Shown here: piece after piece, positions 37,387 to 48,238 of the stretch | Layout: the number at the start of each line of letters is the position of its first letter | Position numbering within the stretch: position 1 is the stretch's first letter | Source of the DNA: Blepharisma japonicum | Lineage: Eukaryota; Ciliophora; Heterotrichea; Heterotrichida; Blepharismidae | Direction: 5' to 3' | DNA: 64,000 nt | Assembly: GCA_949751835.1 (NCBI GenBank) | Contig: CATKHK010000019.1 | Span: 434,001 to 498,000, forward strand | Program-made: the position numbers and the translations under genes | The notes under the pieces: model-generated | The model's input: the letters and a program-made list of their open reading frames with translations, nothing else | The model's database searches: none | Told to the model about the DNA's origin: nothing

Positions 37387-40300
37387 ATGTGGACTCTATT
37401 ACCCTTTACTAGACTTTTATTCTTAGCAGGTCTTATTAATCTATCAATTTCAACAGAAATTATTATCATTCAAGGTGATGAATATATAAAAAAAAGCTTA
37501 TGAAACGAAACAGCTATAGTAAATTTTCTTCTAAATTCTACTTCTCAAATTTACTGACACATTTGCCCACATATATCAGCCTATGAATGCATTGAGCTTT
37601 ACCCAAATGCTTTTATATTACTTGATTTATCACAAGAATTAAACACACAAATTGCAATATCTCAACTATGCAAAGACTCAAAAAAAATTCATTTAATAAT
37701 CCAAGAAGATTTCAAATATTACGATGATTGGACTTATTCTGTAATTTCTTCCAAAAAGAACCGATTAAATGCATTTTTCGCAACATTAAATTATTATAAT
37801 TGAAATAAAGGGATTATTTTTACAAGTGAATTTGATCAAGACATATTTTTGAATTTTACGACAGATTTCGAAATATTTAAAATTCAATCAAAAACAGACA
37901 TGGAAAACTTAATTATGAGGGTTATTCCTGCTTTAGGGTCAACCTTGTATTATTTATTCACAGAGATTACTGAATCTCTTTTAATTCAAAAATATTTAAA
38001 AAATGCAAATTTATTGACAAGTGGAAATGGAATAATTTTAAACCAAAAAAGTGGGTATCGATTTCCGACTGAAGGGGCATTAATTATTACTGATATGGGC
38101 CTAGAATATGCTGATTCTGAAGAAGAATATTTAGCATCCTCAATTTTAAATTTGATATCAGATATTACTCAAAATACAGAAAACTCTAGTGAAGCAATTT
38201 TATTGCTTAAAAAGAAGGGAAATTCTCACTATACTCAAGACAATTTTTCTCTTGTCAATATACAAGGGAATAAAAGAGTTATAATTGGATCAATTGTTGA
38301 GGGGCAAGTTCTTCTCTATAACAATACAATATTTCCAGGAAAAACTACAGAAATTCCAAAATCTGACAAAAAAATTATCAATCTCAGCATCGAAGGGGGA
38401 ACTACAAATCCGAATTATTCTTCTTCACCAATAGGCTATTTAGCAGCCCGAGGCTCATTTTTAGCTGTAGATTACATAAATGCAGGCAGCTCTGGTATGC
38501 TTTCAAATTTTCAGATTGATATGTTCACTTACGACTGTGGTGTTTCTGTGTACAATGAAGCTTTTGCTAAAGCTTGTTTTAAAAAGAATTATAATGATCT
38601 TGGCTTAGTCCATATACCATCATATGCCTCATCAGTGGCCCTTGGAGTTTTAAAATTATTCAAGTCTTTAAATTGGACTCTCCCTATTGTAGGTACAAAT
38701 GCAGATCCTTCTTTTAACTCAACTGCCCTTTATCCTTGGTATCAAAGGGTTTGGCCGTCATCTTCGTTTACTTATCCTTTATTTTCTGTTTTGCTCCGAT
38801 CTCTTGGATTTAAAAAAGCAGCAGTTTTATATCAAAATGATAGCTGAGGCCAAGGTGGATATTATTATTTAAGACTAGGTATGAGTAATCATGATATAAA
38901 TTTAGTCAATTCTGAAGAATCGAGAGTTATTCCTGTTGGACTTGATAGAAATACAATAAAAAACTATTTAAATATTATACAAGGAGTTATAGATTCTCAA
39001 GCAAGGCTGATTATTTTTATTATACAGTTTCCTTTAGTGCAGTATATATTGGAAGCTTTCTATGATTTAGGCTTGAGAAGAGGTGATGTAATGATTTTTA
39101 CTGCTGTTCCTGATATTTTGACTAATATTTTAACAAAAGATGATTTTCTGTATAAAAGGCTCGAACTAGGTGTCCCTATGATAACATTTTTAGGGGAGCA
39201 ATGGGTCGGAAAATTTGGGCAGGGGGTTCATTCAAAAATGCTTCAAGTTTACAATAATTCTGATCCAAGCTCATTTTCATGCCATTATTTTGATATAGTA
39301 TATTTAATAGGTCATGCTCTTGATTTCATGATAAACCGAGGACAAGACTACACAAATCCTTATAAATTAGAAAAAGTTATAAGAAATACCCAATTTATAG
39401 GTTGTTCTGGGCGAGTAGTACTAGAAAAAGAGAGTAATGATAGATTCATGTCAGTTATAGACGCCCTAGCATCTAAATTTGATATTAATGGAAATGTTGT
39501 ACGATATCTTGTAGGGGAGGTAAAACCTGTTAGTACACAAATTTTGTATATGTATAATCCACTTATTTATCCCGACGGAACTACTAATAAGCCAGACGAT
39601 TTAAGAAACCAAAACAGCAATTGTCCTTTTCCTGATAATGAAGTAAAAACGTTTGTTAAAGGAAAAATTCTTGTTTTTTGTATTTGCTTTGTTATTGCAT
39701 TTATATCAATAATAATTATCTATTTTATATGAAAAAGATGATGGAATATTCCAATAGAAGAGCTTAGAGAAAGGCAAGAAATTTCTTATGAAGATGTGCT
39801 GGTTGGTGTTACAATTGCTATTGAATTTTTCCAATTTGTTTCGATGGGTCCTAGTATATCGTATTTAAGTTCAATTTTAGGAAAATTCAGTAACTCATTA
39901 ACTTTGGAATTGACAAATATAATAAAACTCAAAAATGGGATGTTTTGATTAATCGTTGATGCTGTATATGGATTTATACTGCTTTGGATTTGTATGTGTG
40001 CTGTCATTATTTTTCGTTTAGATGAGAAATATTCAAAATTTTGAGTTTTCAGGTTTGTAAACTGGCTTGGAGATTTTTTAATGCCAATTTTAGGAAATTT
40101 GTGCTTTATTCCTTTTATTTCAATTTGTCTTGATATTTTCGTGTGCGATCAATCAATAGGAGATAGCTTCACAGACAGTTTTTTATCATATGATTGCTAT
40201 TATTTTTGCTGAAAAGATGAGCATTTAGCATATGCAATTTTATCGATTTTTGCTTTATTGTGTTATGAGCCGCTTGCTGTTTTTTGTAGGCCACTTTGGC

Positions 40301-40818
40301 AAGAGCTACAGCCAATGCTCCATGTAAAAGCTGCTCCTTCTTTTTTAATGATAAAAACAATAGTCCAAGTGTCTTTAATTGTGATGAATAAAACAGTAAA
40401 AAGAGCCCAAACTATTACTCATGGAGTTTTATTTATTTTTGTTATGATTTTTTATATTGTTTTTCTTTTCAAATTTAGACCTTATAACTATTCCAGATTC
40501 AATTTATGGCAAAATTTAAGTTTAATGGGAGTTGTATGGACAGCTGTTCTATCTACAATTGCATTAGGCGCACAAGGAAATTCCATAATTTTAACAGTAC
40601 TATTGTTTATTGGATGGTGTATTATAATATTATTTGGATTATATATCCAAAGGAAAAGATACCCAAGTTTATTATTTAGAAAGAAGCCTCATGATACCAC
40701 AAGTTTATTTAAATTCGCCTTTACTTTTGGCAAGAGCTCTCGTAAAGCATTGACTAAAATAGCACCACCGAGTAGTTCATCGGAGCGCCAGAAGATAAAT
40801 ATTTTTGATAAAGATTAA
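37387..40818 (+). CDS. Dual-VFT multi-pass receptor, subfamily II (complete)
   Basis: ATG at 37387 to TAA at 40816 gives 1,143 aa in one frame. This start gives MWTLLPFTRLLFLAGLINLS, a good signal peptide; the frame is open further upstream to 37192 but lacks family similarity there. VFT1 has IYWHICPHISAYEC (a tyrosine where others have D) and AFILLDLSQELNTQIA, and ends TIFPGKTTEIPKS. VFT2 has LSIEGGTTNPNYSSS, ARGSFLAVDYIN, YDCGVSVYN, YPWYQRVWPSSSF and FIGCSGRVVLEKESNDR, ending YPDGTTNKPDDLR. The membrane half has SYDCYYFC and KPYNYSRFNLWQN, and the tail is SSSSERQKI. No frame breaks were found. Confidence 0.9.
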
Positions 40819-43033
40819 TTATAGTTTATTACTCAATAGCATTTTATTATATTCTTAGCTTAATAACTCTAATATGATTTATCACATTTTAAAATACTTT
40901 GAATGTGAAATCAAATCTTTTAAAGAAATAATAGCCTAAGAGTTTCAAGTTAGTTAATTTAGGATAAAACTTTCTTTAAAAAATGAAACTTATAAGAATT
41001 AAATAAATATTTTGAAGTAATGGAGATGCAAAGCAGTGCCTATTATTTCAATTTAATTTGCAAAGATAAAGAAGCTTTAGAGAGCGAGAATTTTGGTATA
41101 TTATAAAAATATTTCATATCAAATTTTTTAAACTAAAAAATGATTTTTGCATTCAGCGCCAGTAGCTGTAAATTCTTAATCCATTGTTTGAAGTAAGTCA
41201 GAGAATACTTTATTATTGATTAAACTAATCAAAGGTTTTGGTCAAATTTTTATTAACAAATTTGTCTTAGAAGTCTTGAAAACACATATTCAATTGTAGA
41301 CCATTTTCTCTGTTAATTGATAAAATGGAATGCCGACGTCATCTATATACTTTATATCGTCCCTTCTATTTCTGCTTTAGTTTATTCTTTGGGTCCAATT
41401 TTAAATTCTTGAATGGAAAATTTTATTTTATATCCTTACTTCATTTTTTGGTCATAGATTTTTTGTGAAATTTTTCTAATGTAACATTTTTTATTTAATT
41501 ATACAAGTCTTATTAAGAATTTCTGAGATCGCATTAATGATGAACTTATTTTTTAAATTAAATTCACTTAATAATGAAATTAAGTAGCAAAATAAAGACA
41601 AATTGGCTAATGAAGATATAAATTTTATTATTGCAGATATTCTTTGGCTGAAAAACTTATTTATATAGTAGAGCTTAAGTTCTTAGGCAAATATATAAAT
41701 TATTTGAAAATTAGTTTTCGTACAAATTTGAATGGGACAAAAGATTGTAAAAATATAAAAAATATGCTTACTAACTAATTATATTTAAAATTAATGTGAA
41801 AATCAATGATATAAAATATCATGGGAGAGTATTAATATTAATTTATTTTCAAATTAATAGTATAAAACATTATAAAGATTTAATAAATTTACTTCTATAT
41901 AAGAAAAGGGATAAAAATTTAAAAGTAGCATATTCAAAAAAATTGCGTGTTAAGATATGATAAAAATTGAAGCTACGATTTATCATGTTAGAATTATATT
42001 ATCTCAATTTTAATCGATCAAAATAAATTTTTATAAGGGCTTCTATTAATAAAGGCTTCATATTATCTAAAATTGAAATTTAGAAATTGTAAAAATTATT
42101 TCTATTTTTTAACAATAATTGATATACTATTTTATTGGTTTTTGGTATTTAATTCTTTATTCCTATTAAATTTAAAAAACTTGGAGCTTTTCATATGTAA
42201 ATTTTAATTGAATCTAATAAGATTAGTTAATGAATTTGATCTTTTAATAATAATATATTTATTAGTATAATTAGCATTTAATAATAGGTATGGTGAGTTA
42301 AAGTGGCCATGAGTTAAAACTTGATATCTGAAAGCATTACCATTAGAATTAAAACTTATAAGAGAAGTCCTTATAAGGTCCTTGATTCTATTTCCTTTAT
42401 TCTGCCAAATTGCCCAAAGCCGGTAGACGCTCTTTTACCTTCTCAAGGTTTCTGATGCTCACACGGGCTCTGGCAATAGGACTGTAAGATAAAGAATAAT
42501 TCTTAACACAAAATTTTGAAAGCAGCTTGATTATTATATTTTTATTTTTCATTTTAGATATTCCAAAAAGGGATAAAAGAATCAAGCAAATTCAATAAGA
42601 AGCTTAACTACCCTTTGCTAATTTTTGAATTTAAAGTTTATCTCTTACAAATTCTTAAGCACGAAAATTAAATAAACCTTGATTTTAAAGACATTGTTAA
42701 GAAATGGCTATTTTAATTTAGCTCAAACATTCAAAATATTTTTTTGTGCTATTGAATTATCAATAATTACTATAATTAATTTTGTTTAATTAATTAAATT
42801 CATCTCTTAAATTTATTTTTTCTAATAAATAAAGGAAAACTTATTTTGGTTGAGCTCTTATAAAAAATACCATGGTAAATACTATTAGAATAATCACTTA
42901 TTTAAACTAAATCTAATAAATACATATAAAGCTTATAAAATTTCAAGTTTATTTCTTGAGTCCTTTTATTTAGATTATTATAAGATTGGATCGCTTTTTT
43001 TTTAATTATATTATACATAAGATCTTATTCAAG
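40819..43033. other. Largest gene-poor gap, about 2.2 kb
   Basis: Mostly AT-rich sequence without a family member. One GC-richer island near 42400-42500 contains a short minus-strand frame, listed separately. The rest shows no RNA gene, repeat or old receptor fragment that I can recognise. Confidence 0.55.
42397..42585 (-). CDS. Possible small ORF or gene remnant, unrecognised
   Basis: Minus-strand frame of 62 codons ending in TAA at 42397-42399. The last third (SPIARARVSIRNLEKVKERL, then PALGNLAE) uses GC-richer codons than its surroundings and looks like real protein. The first half (MILLSLFGISKMKNKNIII) looks like ordinary AT-rich DNA read by chance. It may therefore be the final exon or leftover 3' end of another gene rather than a small gene. 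I do not recognise the family. A structured RNA on either strand is the alternative. Confidence 0.25.
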   Translation of the reverse strand: MILLSLFGISKMKNKNIIIKLLSKFCVKNYSLSYSPIARARVSIRNLEKVKERLPALGNLAE

Positions 43034-46000
43034 ATGAGCTTTCTTCAGAATCTTTGAAAATTCGTGCTGCTATCTATTATATCCCATTATTCAACCTCTT
43101 TAGAAATCATAGTTGCATATTCGCATGGAACAGACTTAATTTCTGACACTTATAATGAAACTTCTATTCTCCAAGTAACTCAAACACTTACTTCATTCGT
43201 AGACTGACACCCCTGCCAGATCTTAGATCTTTCTTCATGTCTCAGCAGCTTCCCAAATTCCTCAATTCTGCTAGACTTATCAAGTGAGCTTGACATTCAA
43301 AATTCAATTTCCCAATTGTGCAGAAGCCATATGATTATCCATTTTGTGCTTCAAAGCAAAATGAAATTTACCGATGAGTGGACTTTTTCTGTTACTTCAA
43401 CAAAGGAGCAACAGATAAAAGCTTTTTTAGCAGTTTTGGAATACTTGAATTGGACTCAGGGAGTTGGATTTATCAATAAGAAGAATTATGATATAAAAGA
43501 AATAATTACAAATTATTCTTCAGATTTTAATTTTTTGATTGTTGAATCTGAGTCAAGCATTGAGGAACTTGTAGACAAAGTCGTGGTGAGGCAAGGCGCT
43601 ACTGTTTACTGTATATTTACTGATTTAACAGAATCGCTAAAAATACAAAATGGATTAAAAGATGCAAAACTTTTAACAGTTGGAAACGGAATTATTTTGG
43701 ATCAAGAAAGTGGGTATAAATGCAAGATTGAGGGCTCTTTAATTGTGACTGAGTTTGGGCAAGAACTTGCAGGTTCTACAGAGGAATTTTTGAAAAACTC
43801 AATAATAAATACTATCTCATATATTTTAAGCCAAAATTCAAAAGAAACGACTCAAGATATTCTTTCAATATTAAAAAACAGTCAAAATAAACGCAAATTC
43901 TCTTTGATTAATATTCAGAAAGGAAAAAGAGTAGTTGTTGGGTCAATTATAAATGATAAAAGCCAAGGAGAAGAACATTTAACGGGCTCGACGTTTTCTT
44001 TTTATTTATCAAACAACTTGACTTTTCCTGGAAGCTCGGCGAATATTCCAAAATCAGTACAAAAAATATTAAATGTAAGTATGAGCGCTGGGCCTTCGAA
44101 TCCAAATGCATTGCCTGCTTTAAGTGGTGTAATTGGTGCCTGGGGCACATATTTAGCAATGGACGAAATAAATGAAGGTCATGGCCTTATTCCTAATTTC
44201 CAACTTGCATTTTTTAATTATGACTGTGGGTCTACAGTTTATAATTCAAAATTCGCTTATACCTGCTATAAAAATGACATTGGCAAATTTGGGCTTGCTC
44301 ATATTCCTCCTTTTAGTTCTAGTGTAACCCTGGGAGTATTAAAAACATTTAAACAGCTAAATGTCACATTTCCTGTTGTTGGCTGCTCAAATACTGAGCC
44401 ATCGCTTAATGTAACAAAAGATTATCCTATGTTTACAAGAGTTTGATTTTCTGCATCCTATGGAACAGCTTTGCTTTCAGTTCTTGTCAAAGTTATGGGA
44501 TGGCAAAAAATTTCAATTTTATATCAAAATGACTCATGAGCCATATCTAAGTCTTGGTATTTAAATCCAGCAATAGAAAAGCAAGGTCTAGAAATAGTAA
44601 ACCCTGAAAGCTCACGATATATACCTGCAAATCTTGATAGAGAAGGACTGAAGAACTACACAAGTCTTATACAAACTATTATCGATTCTCAAGCAAGATT
44701 ACTTATTCTAAGTGTCCAGTACCCAATGTGCAATTTTTTATTAGAAATGTTTTACGATTTAGGTCTAAGAAAAGGCGACTTGATTATTTTTGCAACTTAT
44801 CTTGATATGCTGACATATATAGGAAACAATGATACATATACTTATAAAAGACTAGAGCTTGGAATTCCTATGTTCAGGCTCATTTTATCAAGCTGGGTCG
44901 GCGAAATTGGCCAAAGAACCAAAAACAAAGTCATAGAAATTCATAAAGAAAATCCATTAGTATACACCTGCCCATATTATGACGGCGCTTATCAAATGGC
45001 CCATGCTTTAGATTATATGATAAACAGAGGCCAAGATTACACTGATCCTTATAAGCTAGAAGCAGTCATAAGGATTCAGAAATTTGTAGGGTGCACAGGA
45101 ACAATATCGACAGAAGCAGATAGCAACGACCGCATTGCAGACTCATATGATATAGAAGGTAATGGTCTTGATAGTACTGGAAGCATTACTACAGAAGTAA
45201 TTGGACAATTAAAGCCTTTTTCTTTACAGATTTTGACGATAGAAAATCCTATTGTATATCCTGATGGGACTAATATAAAGCCTAGTGATTTAAGAAATCA
45301 GAATAGTAAATGTCCATTTCCTGATAAAAAAATAAAAACTTTTGATAAAGGAAGAGGACTACTATTTGGGATTTGTTTTTTTGTTGCACTTATTACCATT
45401 GTAATTACAGTATTTATATGGAAAAAATGGTGAAATATATCAATTGAACAGCTTAAACAGAAAGAAGAAATTTCTTTACAAGATACAATTATGGGAGTAT
45501 CCATAATAGTGGAATTTTTCCAATATGCTTCTATGGGGCCTAATTTCTCACTTTTAAGCTCTCTTTTTGCGAAATTTTCTGATGCTTTGTCATTGGATTT
45601 GGATGATGTAATAAAATTAGAAAATGGGGTGTTTTGAGTTGTAGTGGATATCGTTTTTGGTGGGATTGCACTGTGGGGTATTCTTTGCGCTGTTGTTTTG
45701 CTAAGACTAGATGAAAAATGGAAAATTATTTCAATTTTTAGATTTTTATCATGGCTTGCAGACTATTTGATGCCAATATTGGGGAATTTATGCTTTATTC
45801 CTTTTATTTCTATATGTCTTGATATTTTCTTATGTGATCAATCAATTGGAGATAGCTTTACAGAGAGTTTTCTTGCTAGAGATTGCTATTATTTTTGTTG
45901 AAAAGATGAGCATTTGGTATATGCAATCCTTTCATTTTTAGCATTATTTTTATATGTGCCTTTAGCTATTTTCTGCAGACCACTTTGGCAAGAACTGCAA

Positions 46001-46462
46001 TCAATGTTGCATGTAAAAGCAAGCCCAGTTTATTTGATGGTGAAGACTATTTTTCAGATAACATTAATTGTTATGAATAAAACAATAAAAAGATCTCAAG
46101 ATATAGCTCATGGGCTATTATTTATAATAGTCTTAGTTATTTACACTATTTTTACATTCAAATTCAAGCCTTACAACTACGCAAGATTTAGTTGGTGGCA
46201 AGGATTAGTTTTAATTGGAGTCTCATGACTAGCTTTTCTTTCTACAATTTCAATAGTGATAAAGCATGATTTTACTGCATTGCTAATTGTTTTAATTCTA
46301 GGATGGTTTTCGATTGGGATGGTAGGACTGTATATTCAAAAGAAAAAATATCCAAGTTTGTTATATAGAAAAAGTGCTAAAGATACGTCAACTTTGTTCA
46401 AATTTGCTTTTAATTTCAGAAAAACTACAGCATTTTCAAAGGGAAAAATCGTTCCAGATTAA
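43034..46462 (+). CDS. Dual-VFT multi-pass receptor, subfamily III, plus-strand member (complete)
   Basis: ATG at 43034 to TAA at 46460 gives 1,142 aa in one frame. The leader is MSFLQNLWKFVLLSIISHYS. VFT1 has VDWHPC and SSILLDLSSELDIQNS, and ends LTFPGSSANIPKS. It carries an in-frame insertion of about 13 residues (around KSQGEEHLTGSTFSFY) near 43957-44000, in the loop before the FPG motif, absent from every other copy here. VFT2 has SMSAGPSNPNALPA, WGTYLAMDEINEGH, YDCGSTVYN, YPMFTRVWFSASYGT and FVGCTGTISTEADSNDR. The first membrane segment begins near residue 775. ARDCYYFC and KPYNYARFSWWQG place it with the minus-strand subfamily III genes although it lies among subfamily II neighbours. 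Confidence 0.9.
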
Positions 46463-47017
46463 AACCTAATTACTTATAAAAAAATTAAATCTTGAATATC
46501 TTAAATTATGGAATTGAGCATTCATTGGTGAAAATTAGAAAGTTTGTATAATTAATAAATTCTTTAATATATTATCTTATATATTGGAATTCCTTAGCTC
46601 AAGCATTTTTTAATTTATAAAAAAATTGCTGTTGATAAGCAAGTTGCAAGTAAAATTACAGTGTACTTTCAATTTTCTTTCTTTATCAAAAATAGAGCTA
46701 TTTTAAAAAAATGTGTATGAAGATATATTTATCTCAATTAATTTGCAATTAAAAATAATATTTTTAATCATATTAGCATGAATTAAAACAAATCAATAAG
46801 AAGTAAAAAGCTCTTGTGAGTTCTCAGATTTTTAATTTTGACTGATAATAGCTAAACATTGATTTAATGTAGAAAATTTTTTTTTAAAATATTTTAATAA
46901 TCAATAGAATTTTAAGGGCTTGCTATTAAATGCCTTAAAATGGTATTTTATAAATATTTTTGGATTAAAATAGCTGAAATTTTCAAAAATCCCTATCATA
47001 AATTTAACCATAAAATC
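46463..47017. other. Intergenic spacer, nothing recognised
   Basis: AT-rich spacer before a decayed partial copy. No coding sequence, RNA gene or repeat was recognised. Confidence 0.55.
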
Positions 47018-47757
47018 AGCTACTTGGGGCCGAAGTGGCTATTATTATTTTAAGGTAGGGGTAAGCTCACATGATATAGATTTAGCTTATCCTGAAGAAT
47101 CAAGAGCAATTCCTGCTGGACTGGATAGAGCGGGATTGAAAAATTATCTAAGGTTATCCAAGGCGTAATTGATTCCCAAGCAAGACTAGTCATTTTTATC
47201 ATACAGATTCCATTAGTGCTATATGTATTAGAGACTTTTTATGATTTAGGTCTAAGAAAAGGTTGATATATATATTTGGTATGCTAATGCGTGTTCTCAG
47301 AAATATCAGGATAGAGTGTCTAGAGCTTTTACTCTCCAATTCAATTGGGAAATCGCTTTAAGTTGATAAAAAGGTATTAAGATCGGCTTATCATTATTAG
47401 ATTGGATAGCCAAAACCAAGTTTCTATAAAGGCTTTGAGCACGCTAAATGAGTGCTCTATTCATATTTATATTTACTGCTGTCCCAGATACCTTGTCCAA
47501 TATTTTGACAAATGATGATTTTCTATATAAAAGACTAGAAATAGGAGTCCCTATGATGACATTTCTGGGAAACAGTGAGTTGGAAACTTTGGAAAAGGGT
47601 TCTATTCAAAAATATTGCGTAAATATAACAATAGTGCTCCAAGTTCATATGCGTGCCATTATTTTGATATTATTTATTTAATAGGCCATGCCCTGGATTT
47701 CATGATGGACCGAGGGCAAGATTATACAAATCCTTATAAACTTGAAAAAGTTATAAG
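47018..47757 (+). pseudogene. Decayed receptor copy: middle of VFT2 only, with an insert
   Basis: The fragment begins at the SWGQGGYYYL region of VFT2 and ends at DYTNPYKLEKVI. Nothing before or after it is recognisable, so it lacks VFT1, the N-lobe of VFT2 and the whole membrane module. It resembles the subfamily II genes at 37387 and 48239. Its frame is lost near 47150 (KNYL to VIQGVIDS) by a short deletion and again near 47575 (FLGEQWVG region). About 190 bases of unrelated sequence split it between GLRKGD and FTAVPD; that insert is listed separately. It is a dead gene piece. Confidence 0.85.
47274..47465 (+). other. Unexplained ~190-base insert in a decayed receptor copy
   Basis: The host sequence reads KGDIYI up to about 47273 and resumes with TAVPDT at about 47475. 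Similar AT words (tatattt and atatttatattt) flank the insert and could be a target duplication, though in such AT-rich DNA this is weak. Inside, gcgtgttctc near 47290 can pair with gagcacgc near 47437-47444. Further hairpins are ccaat/attgg at 47336-47348, agagt/actct at 47313-47335 and gagcac/gtgctc at 47437-47457. It could be a small non-autonomous element, a retained internal eliminated sequence, or a copy of a structured RNA. No known family was recognised. Confidence 0.5.
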
Positions 47758-48238
47758 TAAAAATTACAAATAATGCTTTATAATGTTGACCCTATAGGAC
47801 AATTATTGCAAAAAGTTGCAGGGAGTTTACCAGTCACTCCATATGTTTAGCAAACTTATTAGAATAAATATATTGTAGAAAATTTGATTTTCTTGATATA
47901 TAGGAAGGGGCTATCTAGGTATTTTTATTCTCACCAAACGAAAAAAAGTACCCTGCTTTAATTAATAGTCTTAAATTATGTAATCAATGATAAAATGCTC
48001 TTATTAAGTCAGATTATCTAAAAATTTATATATTCGTATTTTCTTCTAATGATTTTTACTAATTTATAGGGGATACTCTGCTTCCTTCATTGACAAGATA
48101 CTTTAATTGATCCTTTTTTTTATATTTGGTTATCAGTTTTCGATAAGCAGCACTGATATATATCGATTGCTTTGCGAATTTTTATTATCATTAACTCAAA
48201 TTTTTAATTTTCTAAGGAAATTAATTAAAAAAATCACA
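47758..48238. other. Intergenic spacer, nothing recognised
   Basis: AT-rich sequence between the decayed copy and the next intact gene. No receptor similarity continues after 47757, and no other feature was seen. Confidence 0.55.

Noticed and set aside
47313-47335. U5 snRNA loop-like word (cttttac)
   Set aside because: Only seven bases agree and the rest of U5 is missing.
47350-47392. U2 snRNA-like words (atcgctt ... taagatc) inside the insert
   Set aside because: The spacing and first stem of U2 do not fit, and no Sm-type site follows; short matches in AT-rich DNA are expected by chance.
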